Assembly: GCF_002151125.1 (NCBI RefSeq)
Contig: NZ_MDJZ01000003.1
Coordinates: 62,001-126,000 of the forward strand
Direction of reading: 5' to 3'
DNA from: Clavibacter michiganensis
Lineage (GTDB): Bacteria; Actinomycetota; Actinomycetes; Actinomycetales; Microbacteriaceae
Length of the DNA stretch: 64,000 bases
Shown here: positions 1-8,338 of the stretch, piece after piece
Layout of the letters: every line of letters starts with the position of its first letter
How positions within the stretch are numbered: position 1 is the stretch's first letter
Translations under genes and position numbers: made by a program
The notes under the pieces: model-generated
Seen by the model: only the letters and a program-made list of their open reading frames with translations
Database searches by the model: none
Told to the model about the DNA's origin: nothing

Positions 1-1
1 G

Positions 2-316
2 TGGCAGCTGCCCTACCTGCTGCGCACGATCGTCGGCGGCTCCACCCCGCAGCAGGCCGTCGACGCGCCCACGTTCCACACGACGAGCGTCCCCGGATCC
101 TTCTGGCCGCGCACGTGGACGCCCGGCGGCCTGGTGGTCGAGGGGCGCGTGGGCGACGACGTGATCGCCGACCTGCGCGCCCGCGGGCACGAGGTCGAGG
201 TGTCGGGCGACTGGACGCTCGGGCGCCTCTCGGCCGTGACGCGGGATCCCGCCACCGGGCTGCTCGGCGCCGCGGCGAACCCGCGCGGGGCGCAGGGGTA
301 CGCGGTCGGGCGATGA
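2..316 (+). CDS. Gamma-glutamyltransferase family protein, C-terminal fragment
   Basis: This is the 3' end of a gene that begins before the window. The 104 visible residues match the small-subunit end of the gamma-glutamyltransferase (Ntn-hydrolase) family: an early GGSTPQQAVDAP segment, an LRARGHEV-like segment in which the enzyme tail normally folds, and a closing AAANPRGAQGYAVGR that corresponds to the usual 'GAADPR...G.A.GR' ending. Family members cleave gamma-glutamyl bonds of glutathione-like compounds or of cephalosporin-type amides. The nucleophile threonine lies upstream and cannot be checked. The TGA stop overlaps the ATG of the next gene (ATGA), so the two are probably co-translated. 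Confidence 0.8.
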   Translation, partial: WQLPYLLRTIVGGSTPQQAVDAPTFHTTSVPGSFWPRTWTPGGLVVEGRVGDDVIADLRARGHEVEVSGDWTLGRLSAVTRDPATGLLGAAANPRGAQGYAVGR

Positions 317-846
317 CGCTCGACCGGCAGATCGCCTCGGCGCTCATCGCCGACCACGCCCGGCGACGCGTCGGCAGCGACGCGGCGCTGCGGGCGGCCT
401 CGGCGCCCGGCCGGTTCGTCGCGGAGCCGGACGCCGCGACGCCCGCGGTCGGCGTCGTGCTCGGTGCGTCCGAACAGCGGAACGCGACGTGCGGCGACGT
501 GGTCGACCTGCGGGTGCTCGCGGTGGATCCGGCGCGGGCTGGGCTCGCTGCGGGAGCGGCCGTCGACCCCGCCGACCGCATCGCCGTCCGCTGGCACGGC
601 CGCGGTTGCACGGTCTCGCAGGCGTCGGCGTCGATGCTCGCCGAGCTGGTCGAGGGGCGGACGGGCGCGGAGGCGCAGGCGCTCGTGGTCGAGCTGCGCG
701 CCCTGATCCGCTCCCACGAGCTCCGGCCCGGCGCGGAGGACCGCCTCGGCGACGCGTTCGCCCTCGCCGACTCCGGCCGCTACCCGCTCCGCGGCACGTG
801 CGCGCTGCTCGCCTGGCACGCCCTGGAGGAGGCGCTGGGGCGCTGA
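313..846 (+). CDS. sufU: SufU/NifU-like iron-sulfur cluster assembly protein
   Basis: A 177-residue protein with the three cysteine motifs of the SufU branch of the NifU/IscU family: Cys60 in NATCGD, Cys99 in GRGCTVSQASASML, and Cys163 in the C-terminal GTCALLAWHALEEAL. Asp62 of the CGD motif is the expected fourth ligand. In Gram-positive bacteria SufU is a zinc-bound sulfur-transfer partner of the SufS cysteine desulfurase. Usually it sits next to sufS or sufB/D/C; here those genes are not in view and the gene is instead coupled to a gamma-glutamyltransferase by an ATGA overlap. The start is fixed by that overlap. Confidence 0.85.
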   Translation: MTLDRQIASALIADHARRRVGSDAALRAASAPGRFVAEPDAATPAVGVVLGASEQRNATCGDVVDLRVLAVDPARAGLAAGAAVDPADRIAVRWHGRGCTVSQASASMLAELVEGRTGAEAQALVVELRALIRSHELRPGAEDRLGDAFALADSGRYPLRGTCALLAWHALEEALGR

Positions 847-864
847 GACGGGACGGGGTCTCCG

Positions 865-1491
865 TCAGGGATGTCGGTCGACGTCCGCGCCCGTGCTGAG
901 GTCGGCGGCCTCGACGAGCCGTGCGTCGTGGGCGGAGAGGTAGGGGCGGGCGCCCGCGTCGCCGCGCACGCCGGCGGCGAGCGAGGACCAGTGGTCGCGG
1001 CCGATCAGGGCGGGGTGGCCGGGACGGCCGCGGAACACGGCCTGGCGGATCGTGGCTGCGTCCACAGGTCCGGCCTCGAGCACGTGGCGCACCGTCGCGG
1101 CGTCGAGGTCGGGCACGTCGACCGGCACGACCGCGAGGGCGACGGGCTGCGGATCCAGCGCCGCGGCGGCCCGGAGCGCCGCGCGCAGGGAGGCGGACAT
1201 GCCGTCCGCCCAGTCGTCGGCGCGCACGACGACCGCGTCAGCGGACTCCGAGAGCGTGCCGAGCAGGGCCGCCGCCTCCTCGGCCGCCGCGCCGAGCACG
1301 ACGAGCACGGGGGAGCAGCCCGTGTCGGCGAGCGCGCGGATCGCGGTCGCGAGCCAGGGCGTCCCGTCGGGGTGGGCGGCGAGCGCCTTGGGACCGCCGA
1401 ACCGGGTGCCGGCGCCGGCGGCGAGGACCACCCCGGCGACGCGACCGTCCGATCGGTCGGCGCTCGTCCCCGCTGATCCCGGCTCCGCCAT
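865..1491 (-). CDS. MocA-like molybdenum cofactor cytidylyltransferase (NTP transferase)
   Basis: A 208-residue nucleotidyltransferase. The N-terminus carries the family signature VVLAAGAGTRFGGPKAL (about residues 20-36), where the Gly-rich loop and Lys bind the nucleotide; a VVPVDVPDL segment in the middle is the metal-binding DxP region. MobA and MocA attach GMP or CMP to molybdopterin. The neighbours (XdhC at 5895, a xanthine-dehydrogenase-type enzyme at 8339-12138) favour the MocA type that makes the MCD form used by molybdenum hydroxylases. The substrate call is inference from context. The ATG is preceded at 6 bases by a TAGCAT -10 box with no Shine-Dalgarno, which suggests a leaderless mRNA. 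Confidence 0.82.
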   Translation of the reverse strand: MAEPGSAGTSADRSDGRVAGVVLAAGAGTRFGGPKALAAHPDGTPWLATAIRALADTGCSPVLVVLGAAAEEAAALLGTLSESADAVVVRADDWADGMSASLRAALRAAAALDPQPVALAVVPVDVPDLDAATVRHVLEAGPVDAATIRQAVFRGRPGHPALIGRDHWSSLAAGVRGDAGARPYLSAHDARLVEAADLSTGADVDRHP

Positions 1492-1497
1492 CCGCCC

Positions 1498-1503
1498 ATG
1501 CTA
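1498..1503 (-). promoter_or_regulatory. -10 box (TAGCAT) of the MocA-like gene
   Basis: On the minus strand TAGCAT ends exactly 6 bases before the ATG at 1491. This is the spacing expected when transcription starts at the start codon. No convincing -35 element was seen. Confidence 0.5.
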
Positions 1504-1545
1504 GGAGGGCCCCGCCGTTCCCTCGCCCTCCGGAGGCGCGCGGCC

Positions 1546-1551
1546 TACGCT
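1546..1551 (+). promoter_or_regulatory. -10 box (TACGCT) of the membrane protein gene at 1558
   Basis: TACGCT ends 6 bases before the ATG at 1558. It is divergent from the -10 box at 1498-1503, so the 66-base gap carries two back-to-back leaderless promoters. Confidence 0.5.
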
Positions 1552-1557
1552 CGACGC

Positions 1558-1926
1558 ATGGATCCCGACACCGCCTTCGCGCTCGCCCTCACCCTGACGC
1601 TCGGCGTGCCGGTGCTCGTGATCGTCGCGGCCGTCGTCCTCGTCGTGGCGAAGGCCCGCGGCGCCGGCTGGGGCTGGTACCTCGTGGGGACCACGATCGT
1701 CGCGCTCGTCCTCGCCCTGGGTCTCGCCGTGCTCGCGGCATGGGCCACGCGGGACGTCGTCGGGCAGGTCGACGAGAGCGCCGGCGCCTTCGGGATCGTG
1801 CTCATGGGCGTCATCGGCGCCGTCGCCACCTTCGTCATCGGCTTGATCGCGGGCACGGCCGGGCTCATCGCCTCCGCGGCCCGCCGACGCGACCGCGTGT
1901 CGTCGTCGGCGCTCGTCCGCGGGTGA
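1558..1926 (+). CDS. Small membrane protein, function unknown
   Basis: A 122-residue protein with three predicted membrane helices (roughly residues 6-30, 40-63 and 80-108) and a short basic C-terminal tail (RRRDRVSSS). An acidic loop with VDESAG joins helices two and three. I recognise no enzymatic or binding motif. An upstream GTG/ATG extension is possible, but the start at 1558 is preferred because TACGCT lies at the leaderless distance. The gene is divergent from the MocA-like gene and about 180 bases from the convergent guanine deaminase gene, so it is probably an independent unit. Confidence 0.7.
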   Translation: MDPDTAFALALTLTLGVPVLVIVAAVVLVVAKARGAGWGWYLVGTTIVALVLALGLAVLAAWATRDVVGQVDESAGAFGIVLMGVIGAVATFVIGLIAGTAGLIASAARRRDRVSSSALVRG

Positions 1927-2104
1927 TCCGCCGCCCGCCGCCCCCGGCACGCGCGACGACCGCCCTCGATCTGCCTGCGCCCCGTCGCGGCAGGAGCCAC
2001 ATCTGACTCAGGCGAGTCATCGGTGACTCACACGACCCGGGGCGGAGCGGCTCGTGGAGGCGATGGAGGGCGTGCTCGCCCGCGCGAGGTGACGCCTGCC
2101 TCCG

Positions 2105-3559
2105 TCAGCCCGCCGACACCCGCCGCCCCTGCACGTGGACGGCCGCGATGGCCGGCTCGCGGAGCCCCATGAGGAGCGTGAAGAGGATCTGATCGGTGGC
2201 GCGGGCCTCGTCGTCCGAGCGGATCCCGTGGGCGAGCGTGAGGGCGAGCGGTTCCCAGAGGTCCGGCCTGATCGTCAGGAAGTCGGCGTCCTTGCCCACG
2301 TCGAGGTTGCCGTAGCGCTCCTCCATGTCGAGCGCGCGGGCGCCCGCGAGCGTGCCGGTGAAGAGGAGCTCGGCGGCGTCGATCTCCACCCCCGCGTCGC
2401 CCGGCTCCGACAGGTGCACCTTGAACGCGTCGTTGAGCACGCGCGAGACGAGCCACTCGTCGCCGGCGCCCACATCGGATCCGATCGCCACGTTCACGCC
2501 CGACGCCACCGTGCGCCGCCACGGCATGGTGCCGCTCCCGAGGAACTGCTGCGACGTCGGGCAGTGGGCGATGCTGCTGCCGGTCTCCGCGAGGCGCGCG
2601 AGCTCGGAGTCCTGGCAGTGCACCGCGTGCGCGAAGACGCTGCGGCGGCCGAGGAGGCTGGATCCGCCGCGCTCGGATCCCGGGAGGAACCGGCCGTCGT
2701 ACGTGTCGAGGTAGGTCTCGGTGCCGTAGACCTGCCGGACGGCGGCGATCTCGCCCGTGCCCGGCCGGTCGTTCTCGTTGAGGTGCGAGTGGAAGTGGAC
2801 GCCCTCGCCGCGCGCCACGTCGTACAGCTCGCCGAGGCCGCGGAACGTCGTCGGCGTCACCGACAGGCTGAAGCGCGGCACGATCGCGACCTGCAGCGTC
2901 GCCGTCGTCGCGTCGCCCGTGTCGACGGCGTGCCAGCGGTCGATCTCCGCGCAGGACAGCGCGATCGCGTCCTCCTCCGAGGTGAGGAGCGGGGCGGCCG
3001 GGCCGGAGCCCACCGTCTGGATCCCGCGGCCGCTGACGAGCCGGAGGCCCGCGTCGCGGGAGGCCTCGAACAGGGCGTCCTGCGCGTGCGGGAACGCGGA
3101 TCCGAACACCAGCGCGCTCGTCGTGCCCGCCATGATGCGACGGCGCGTGAAGTCCCCCGCGATCATGCGCGCGAAGCCCTCGTCCTCGAGGCGCGCCTCG
3201 GAGGGGAACACGCACGAGTCGAGCCACTCGAGGAGCTGGCCGCCGCCGTGCGCGCTCGTCGTGTACGTCTGCGGGAAGTGCACGTGCGCGTCGACGAAGC
3301 CGGGGATCAGGAAGTCGGACGCGTCGCCGTGGACGGGCGCGCCCGCGAACGCGGCGGGGAGCTCGCGGAAGGGGCCGACCCAGGCGATGCGGCCGGCGTC
3401 GTCGATCGCGAGCGCGCCGTCGGGCACGGAGACGAGGTGGCGGCGGGCCTCCTGCACGAGGGGCGATCCCGTGATGTGGAGGACGTGGCCGCGGTGCACC
3501 GCGCGGCGGGCGGCGGACGCGGGTGCGCCGGGGGAGGGCGTGCTGCGGTGGTCGCTCAT
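2105..3559 (-). CDS. guaD: Guanine deaminase (amidohydrolase)
   Basis: A 484-residue amidohydrolase that fits guanine deaminase (guanine to xanthine plus ammonia). Visible family features are the metal HxH motif in PGFVDAHVHFPQTY (His92, His94), a following 'SARLEDEGFA' segment typical of GuaD/AtzB-like enzymes, the central FHSHLNEN metal/substrate histidine, the HAVHC segment and the catalytic Asp in IGSDVGAG. Length matches the family (about 430-480). The ATG at 3559 is chosen because the amidohydrolase N-terminal beta domain begins directly after it; the longer reading upstream is Arg/Pro-rich and unsupported. Its product xanthine is the substrate of the oxidase encoded at 8339-12138. Confidence 0.88.
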   Translation of the reverse strand: MSDHRSTPSPGAPASAARRAVHRGHVLHITGSPLVQEARRHLVSVPDGALAIDDAGRIAWVGPFRELPAAFAGAPVHGDASDFLIPGFVDAHVHFPQTYTTSAHGGGQLLEWLDSCVFPSEARLEDEGFARMIAGDFTRRRIMAGTTSALVFGSAFPHAQDALFEASRDAGLRLVSGRGIQTVGSGPAAPLLTSEEDAIALSCAEIDRWHAVDTGDATTATLQVAIVPRFSLSVTPTTFRGLGELYDVARGEGVHFHSHLNENDRPGTGEIAAVRQVYGTETYLDTYDGRFLPGSERGGSSLLGRRSVFAHAVHCQDSELARLAETGSSIAHCPTSQQFLGSGTMPWRRTVASGVNVAIGSDVGAGDEWLVSRVLNDAFKVHLSEPGDAGVEIDAAELLFTGTLAGARALDMEERYGNLDVGKDADFLTIRPDLWEPLALTLAHGIRSDDEARATDQILFTLLMGLREPAIAAVHVQGRRVSAG

Positions 3560-3704
3560 GCGGGTCCGTTCGCTCGGATGGTGCGTGACGGTGCGGGGCG
3601 TCGGGACGCGGGGTATCGGGCGGAGTCCCTGGACGATGCTCGACCGCGGACGACGCGTGGGCACCCGACACGCCGCGCGCGTCGGCCGCGCTCAGGAAGC
3701 CGTC

Positions 3705-4940
3705 CTACTCCTCCGATCGCGGGCCGCCGTCGACATCTCGTGCGGAGGCGGCGGACTCCTCCGCGAGCAGCGGCTGGAGGAGGGCGTCGATCCGCTCGAG
3801 GCGACGACGCCGGACCACGGCCATGCCCGCGACCATCAGGGCGACGACCGCCGGCAGCGTCCACGCGAGCGGCGGCCCGCCGGTCGCGCCGAGCGCGATC
3901 GTGCCGGCGAGGACCATCGACGCCGCGAGCACCGCCCACCGGCCGCCGAGCTGGTCGTGCACGTCGCGGCGGCGGAGCAGGAGCCACCGCCAGGCGTCGG
4001 CGTCGTCCTCGGCGTCCGCGGGCAGCCGTCCCGCGTCGATCGCCTCGGACACGTCGATCCACCGCAGGAGGGGAACGCCGCCGCGTCGGCGTCGGCGTCG
4101 CGCGAGGACGAGCGTCAGGACGGCGGCCGCGAGCAGGGCCACGGTGGGGGTCCCGAGGATCCGGTCGCCGCTCGCCTCGTGCCCGAGCGCGACGCGCGAG
4201 CAGAGCGTGATCCCCGCGTAGGCGGCGGCGGCAGCCAGGGCGGGCACCGCGGGGTGCCGGTCGGCGAACCGGCGAGCGCGCCAGACGCGGCCACGCGCGG
4301 GGTCCGTCGGGTCGATCACGGGCGGAGACGGATCAGGCGCCGCCCGTCGGGCTCGTGGGAGCCCGCCGGGTCGCGTCGCCGGTGTCGTCGACGGGATCCG
4401 CGTCGGCCCGGGCCCCGTCGCGCGCGCGGAGCTGGGCAGCAGCTCGTCGATGCGCGGGAGGGTGCGGCGCGCCTGCACCACGCTGACGATCCCGAGGGCG
4501 AGGAAGACGACCACGATGATCCAGCCGGCGGGGGAGTCGGGGACCAGCATCGCCGCCGCGACGCCCATCGCGACCAGCACCACGACGAGCACGGGCATGA
4601 GCCACATGGAGCGCCGGAACTGCCGGCGCCGCCACTCGAGGGCGGGGATCCAGGCGGCGGGGTCGGCGTCGAGCGGGAGCCGGCCGGTCTTCAGCGACGT
4701 CGTCACCTCCGCCATCGTGTGGGCGCCGCCGCTGCGACGGCGCTGCCGGGCGACGACGAGCGTCATCACGCCGGCGATGAGCAGGGAGCTGACGAGGGTC
4801 GCGATGGTGCGGCCCGGCGACAGGGCGTCGTCGAGCAGGAGCGGCCCGACCAGGGTGCGGACGACGAAGACGACGACCGCGAGGACGAGGAAGACGATCC
4901 CGAGGGGAGCGCGCTGGAACCGGTCGGACAGGGCCTTCAT
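3705..4940 (-). CDS. Two fused four-helix membrane modules (probable frameshift fusion of two paralogous genes)
   Basis: As written the frame encodes 411 residues made of two copies of the same module: two membrane helices, an amphipathic stretch with an acidic 'LP.DA...AW....RRR' motif, two more helices, and an RIDxLL end. Module one spans about residues 1-172 and module two about 205-400. A third copy is the separate gene at 5028-5660. The linker between the modules is Pro/Thr/Arg-rich and unlike the rest. In another frame, starting at the (CG)5 tract at 4419-4428, module one would finish with a normal Asp/Ala-rich tail and stop at 4333; module two would then start at a GTG at 4319. So the native arrangement is probably two genes. 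Function is unknown. Confidence 0.6.
   Translation of the reverse strand: MKALSDRFQRAPLGIVFLVLAVVVFVVRTLVGPLLLDDALSPGRTIATLVSSLLIAGVMTLVVARQRRRSGGAHTMAEVTTSLKTGRLPLDADPAAWIPALEWRRRQFRRSMWLMPVLVVVLVAMGVAAAMLVPDSPAGWIIVVVFLALGIVSVVQARRTLPRIDELLPSSARATGPGPTRIPSTTPATRPGGLPRARRAAPDPSPPVIDPTDPARGRVWRARRFADRHPAVPALAAAAAYAGITLCSRVALGHEASGDRILGTPTVALLAAAVLTLVLARRRRRRGGVPLLRWIDVSEAIDAGRLPADAEDDADAWRWLLLRRRDVHDQLGGRWAVLAASMVLAGTIALGATGGPPLAWTLPAVVALMVAGMAVVRRRRLERIDALLQPLLAEESAASARDVDGGPRSEE
4419..4428. other. (CG)5 tract at the point where the two membrane modules become fused
   Basis: Ten bases of alternating CG lie in codons Ser-Ala-Arg-Ala after the RIDELL end of module one. Loss of one CG unit would bring the sequence into the frame that ends at 4333 with ARADADPVDDTGD-type sequence. 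This could be a slippage site, a recent mutation or a sequencing error. Confidence 0.5.
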
Positions 4941-4978
4941 GCGGCGGGGCCGTACGTGCGGCGGGTCGTCGTCGTCAT
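4937..4978 (-). other. 13-codon upstream reading frame overlapping the module gene start (ATGA)
   Basis: On the minus strand a GAGGAG Shine-Dalgarno lies 5 bases before an ATG at 4978, while the ATG at 4940 has no good site. The frame from 4978 encodes MTTTTRRTYGPAA and stops in an ATGA overlap with the 4940 start. It resembles the N-terminus of the paralogue at 5660 (MTSTAPDRPQP). It is either a translation-coupling minigene or the displaced N-terminus of the module protein. Confidence 0.4.
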
Positions 4979-5027
4979 GCTCGCTCCTCGGATCGGTCGG
5001 GCGCCGGGTCGTCGCGCGCGGTGCTGA

Positions 5028-5660
5028 TCATCCAGCAGCCGGGGGAATGCGGTCGTCGGGCGACGGCGGCGCCCACCCGGTGCGGCGCTCCTCGTCGGCG
5101 CGCGCCTGCTCCTGGAGCGGGACGAGCAGCGCGTCCACGCTGTCGCGGCGCCGGGAGCGCGACACGATGAGCGACACGGCGTAGGGGACGAACAGGGCCA
5201 GGAGGACGACGTACGCGAAGGACACGCTCGTCTCCGCGGGCCGCGGCAGGAAGATCAGGCCGACCAGCAGGACGAGCGCGACGGGGATGGCCCACGCCTC
5301 CTGGCGGATCTGCCGCCGCCGCCGGACGAGCGCGTCCTGCCACGCGGTCGGATCCGCGCCCGGCGGCAGCGCGCCGTCCTCCGCGGCCTCCGACACGTCG
5401 ACCTCACTGGGCGAACCGGGGTGGTACAGGCGGGTGATGCGGCGCCCGCCCGCCATCGCGACTCCGACGGCGAGGGCGACCACGGCGCGCACGACGACCG
5501 TCCCCGTGCCCACCGACGTCCGATCGAGGTCGAGCGCCGACAGCCACGCGAAGACCAGGATCGCGAACGTCAGCGCCGGCACGGCGAAGGGGGCGTGGTA
5601 CCACCCGCGGCGGATCCGCCGGAACAGCGGCTGCGGACGATCGGGTGCGGTCGACGTCAT
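5028..5660 (-). CDS. Four-helix membrane protein, third copy of the module family
   Basis: A 210-residue protein with four predicted membrane helices (about residues 25-45, 55-75, 135-155 and 160-180). Between helix pairs it has the acidic LPPGADPTAW then LVRRRRQIRQEAW motif, and after the last helix SVDALLVPL; the same two motifs occur in both halves of the downstream protein at 3705-4940. The start at 5660 has a strong GAGGGGG ribosome site 4 bases away. It is the first gene of a co-directional set with the downstream modules and possibly guaD. No homologue of known function is recognised; the repeated cytosolic motif suggests a shared protein-protein role. Confidence 0.75.
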   Translation of the reverse strand: MTSTAPDRPQPLFRRIRRGWYHAPFAVPALTFAILVFAWLSALDLDRTSVGTGTVVVRAVVALAVGVAMAGGRRITRLYHPGSPSEVDVSEAAEDGALPPGADPTAWQDALVRRRRQIRQEAWAIPVALVLLVGLIFLPRPAETSVSFAYVVLLALFVPYAVSLIVSRSRRRDSVDALLVPLQEQARADEERRTGWAPPSPDDRIPPAAG

Positions 5661-5894
5661 GGGTCCCCCTCGGTGGCGCCGGATGCGGCGCGCGACACCT
5701 AGGGAGGATCCCCCCGGCATCCGCGTCCCAGCCTACGCACGAGGCGGGAGGGGCTTGACGGCGGCGGTACCCTCCCGCGCGGGCGGATCCCGTCCCGTCG
5801 CATGGCAGGCTGGGCCCGGCCGCGCGCATCCGCATCCGCATCCGCCGTCGCCGCCGTCCGTCCGTCCGCTCCCGCGTCCCGCCCTGGAGGTGCC

Positions 5895-7001
5895 GTGCTC
5901 GAGATCGCCGCCGAGGTGCTCGACGCCCTCGCCGACGGCCGCCGCCTCGCCGTCGCGTGCGTCACCGACGTGATCGGCAGCGCGCCCCGCACGGCAGGCA
6001 CCGCGATGGCGGTCGACGACCGGGGCCGCGTCATCGGATCCATCTCCGGCGGCTGCGTCGAGGGAGCGGTCGTGGAGGTGGCCGAGGGGGTGCTCGCCGA
6101 CGGCCTCCCGCGGGTCACGTCGTTCGGCGTCAGCGAGGACGACGCGTTCCAGGTCGGCCTCACGTGCGGCGGGCGGATAGGCGTGGTCGTCGTCGAGCTG
6201 GCGCCGCCGGGCGACGCGCGGTCGCCGATCCCCGCCGCCGTGCGCACCGCCCTCGAGGACGCCCGGGACGGCCGCGCGGCGTCGCTCGCGCTCGTGCTGG
6301 AGGGACCGGCCGCCGGCACGTGGATCGCCGCGGACGCCGACCCCGCGGTCGACGCGCGGATCGGCGCCGACCCCGCCCGCCGGATCCGCGCCATACTGGC
6401 CGCCCGCCTCGCCGCCGGACGCTCGGGCACCACGGAGGTCGACTGCGCCGACGGCCCGCTGCGCGTCCTGCACCTCGTGGCCGCGCCGCCGCCGCGCCTC
6501 CTCGTCTTCGGCGCCGTCGACTTCTCCGCGGCCCTCGCCGACGCGGCCGCGCTGCTCGGCTACCGCGTCACCGTCTGCGACGCCCGGCCCGCCTTCGCGA
6601 CCCGCGCGCGCTTCCCGTCCGCGCACGAGGTCGTCGCCGAGTGGCCGGACGAGTACCTGGCCCGCACCGAGGTCGACGCCCGCACCGTGATCTGCGTGCT
6701 CACGCACGACGACCGCTTCGACGTGCCGCTGCTCGTCGCCGCTCTCCGCCTGCCGGTGGCGTTCGTCGGGGCGATGGGATCCCGCGCCACGCACGACCGC
6801 CGCCGCGCGCGCCTCGTCGAGGAGGGCCTGACGGACGCCGAGCTCGGGCGCCTGCGCTCGCCCATCGGCCTCGACATCGGCGCGTCGACGCCCGAGGAGA
6901 CGGCCGTCTCGATCCTCGCCGAGGTGCTGGCCGCGCGCGCCGGATCCGCGGGCGCACCGCTGACGACCACCACCGGACCGATCCACGGGGAGACCGCATG
7001 A
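5895..7001 (+). CDS. xdhC: XdhC/CoxI family molybdenum hydroxylase maturation protein
   Basis: A 368-residue protein of the XdhC family, which binds and delivers sulfurated molybdenum cofactor to xanthine-dehydrogenase-type enzymes. The N-terminal XdhC/CoxI domain shows ACVTDVIGSAPRTAGT and the SGGCVEGAV motif (about residues 20-65). After a variable middle, a Rossmann-like domain (about 195-350) has RLLVFGAVDFSAALA and VGAMGSRATHDRRR. The GTG at 5895 is preferred because GGAGG lies 4 bases before it; the longer reading starting at 5802 has a low-complexity Ala/Ser/Arg extension. It overlaps the permease gene by ATGA. Confidence 0.87.
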   Translation: MLEIAAEVLDALADGRRLAVACVTDVIGSAPRTAGTAMAVDDRGRVIGSISGGCVEGAVVEVAEGVLADGLPRVTSFGVSEDDAFQVGLTCGGRIGVVVVELAPPGDARSPIPAAVRTALEDARDGRAASLALVLEGPAAGTWIAADADPAVDARIGADPARRIRAILAARLAAGRSGTTEVDCADGPLRVLHLVAAPPPRLLVFGAVDFSAALADAAALLGYRVTVCDARPAFATRARFPSAHEVVAEWPDEYLARTEVDARTVICVLTHDDRFDVPLLVAALRLPVAFVGAMGSRATHDRRRARLVEEGLTDAELGRLRSPIGLDIGASTPEETAVSILAEVLAARAGSAGAPLTTTTGPIHGETA

Positions 7002-8284
7002 CCGCCGCATCCGCCGCGCCCGCCCAGCCCGGGCTCGCCCGCCGCCTCGGCCTCCTCGACGCCATCGTGCTCGGCCTCGGCGCGATGATCGGCGCCGGGA
7101 TCTTCGCCGTCATGCCGGCGGCCTCCCGCGCGGCCGGCGGCGGCCTCCTCGCAGGGCTCGCGATCGCCGCGGTCGTCGCGTTCTGCAACGCGACCGCGTC
7201 CGCGCAGCTCGCCGCCCGCTACCCCTCGTCCGGCGGCTCGTACCTCTACGGCCGGGAGCGGCTGGGCGAGTGGCCGGGCTTCCTCGCGGGCTGGTCGTTC
7301 GTCATCGGCAAGACCGCCAGCTGCGCGGCCATGGCCCTGACCTTCGCGGCGTACGCGGTGCCCGCGGCGTGGCAGCGGCCCGTCGCCGCGCTCGCCGTGG
7401 TGGCCCTCGCGGTCGTCGGCTGCCTCGGCGTGACCCGCACGGCCCGGCTGGCGCGCGTGATCATCACGGTCGTCCTCGCGGTGATCGTGCTCGTGCTCGT
7501 GGCCGGCCTCGTCGCGGGCGGGCCGACCGGCGCCGCGGAGCCCGTCGCGGGCGTGGCCGACCCCACGCCCTACGGGGTGCTCCAGTCCGCGGGCCTGCTG
7601 TTCTTCGCCTTCGCGGGCTACGCGCGCATCGCGACCATGGGGGAGGAGGTGCGGGATCCCGCCCGCACCATCCCGCGCGCGATCCTCCTCGCGCTCGGCG
7701 GCGCCCTCGTCGTGTACGCGCTCGTCGCCGTGACGCTGCTGGGGGTGCTCGGGGAGGCGCGGCTCGGGGGATCCACCGCGCCGCTCGCCGACGTCGTGCG
7801 CGACGCGGGCTGGGCGTGGGCGGTCCCGGTCGTCGGGATCGGCGCGGCCGCCGCCTGCCTCGGCGCGCTGCTCGCGCTCCTCGCCGGGATCGGGCGCACG
7901 TCGCTCGCGATGGCGCGCGAGGGCGACCTGCCGCGCGGCCTGGCCGTCGTGCACCCGCGCTACCGGGTGCCGCAGCGGGCCGAGATCGCCGTCGCCGTGG
8001 TCGTCGTCGCGCTCGTGCTCACGGTGGACCTTCGCGGCGTCGTCGGCTTCTCGTCCTTCGGCGTGCTGCTGTACTACGTGGTCGCGAACGCCGCCGCCTT
8101 CACGCAGGAGCGCGCCGACCGGCGGTATGCGAAGGCGCTGCAGGTGCTCGGCGTCGTCGGCTGCCTCGTGCTCGTGGCGACGCTGCCCGTGCCGTCGATC
8201 GCGGTGGGCGTCGGCGTGCTCCTCGTCGGCGTGGTCGGGCGGATGCTCGTGCTGGCCCGTCGACGCCGGGCCGCCGCCGGCTGA
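6998..8284 (+). CDS. APC superfamily permease, possible purine or amino-acid uptake
   Basis: A 428-residue membrane protein with about 12 helices. The first helix carries the APC signature LDAIVLGLGAMIGAGIFAVMP, with the unwound GAGIF substrate-site segment; later features are YPSSGGSYLYGRERLG and the sixth-helix segment FFAFAGYARIATMGEEVRDPARTIPRAI. Family members exchange or import amino acids and related amines. The ATGA overlap with xdhC ties it to molybdenum hydroxylase metabolism, so a purine or another oxidase substrate is possible, but the sequence itself points only to the APC family. Confidence 0.82.
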   Translation: MTAASAAPAQPGLARRLGLLDAIVLGLGAMIGAGIFAVMPAASRAAGGGLLAGLAIAAVVAFCNATASAQLAARYPSSGGSYLYGRERLGEWPGFLAGWSFVIGKTASCAAMALTFAAYAVPAAWQRPVAALAVVALAVVGCLGVTRTARLARVIITVVLAVIVLVLVAGLVAGGPTGAAEPVAGVADPTPYGVLQSAGLLFFAFAGYARIATMGEEVRDPARTIPRAILLALGGALVVYALVAVTLLGVLGEARLGGSTAPLADVVRDAGWAWAVPVVGIGAAAACLGALLALLAGIGRTSLAMAREGDLPRGLAVVHPRYRVPQRAEIAVAVVVVALVLTVDLRGVVGFSSFGVLLYYVVANAAAFTQERADRRYAKALQVLGVVGCLVLVATLPVPSIAVGVGVLLVGVVGRMLVLARRRRAAAG

Positions 8285-8338
8285 CCGCCCCTCGCCACGG
8301 CCGGCCACCGCCCCTCGCAACGGCGCCCGCGGCGCCCG

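Noticed and set aside
3560-3704. A purine riboswitch in front of guanine deaminase
   Set aside because: The 145 bases upstream show neither the conserved loop bases nor a convincing three-stem layout.
5957-6997. Extension of the APC permease upstream in the same frame
   Set aside because: The added 347 codons are the out-of-frame shadow of xdhC; the ATGA overlap at 6998 is the natural start.
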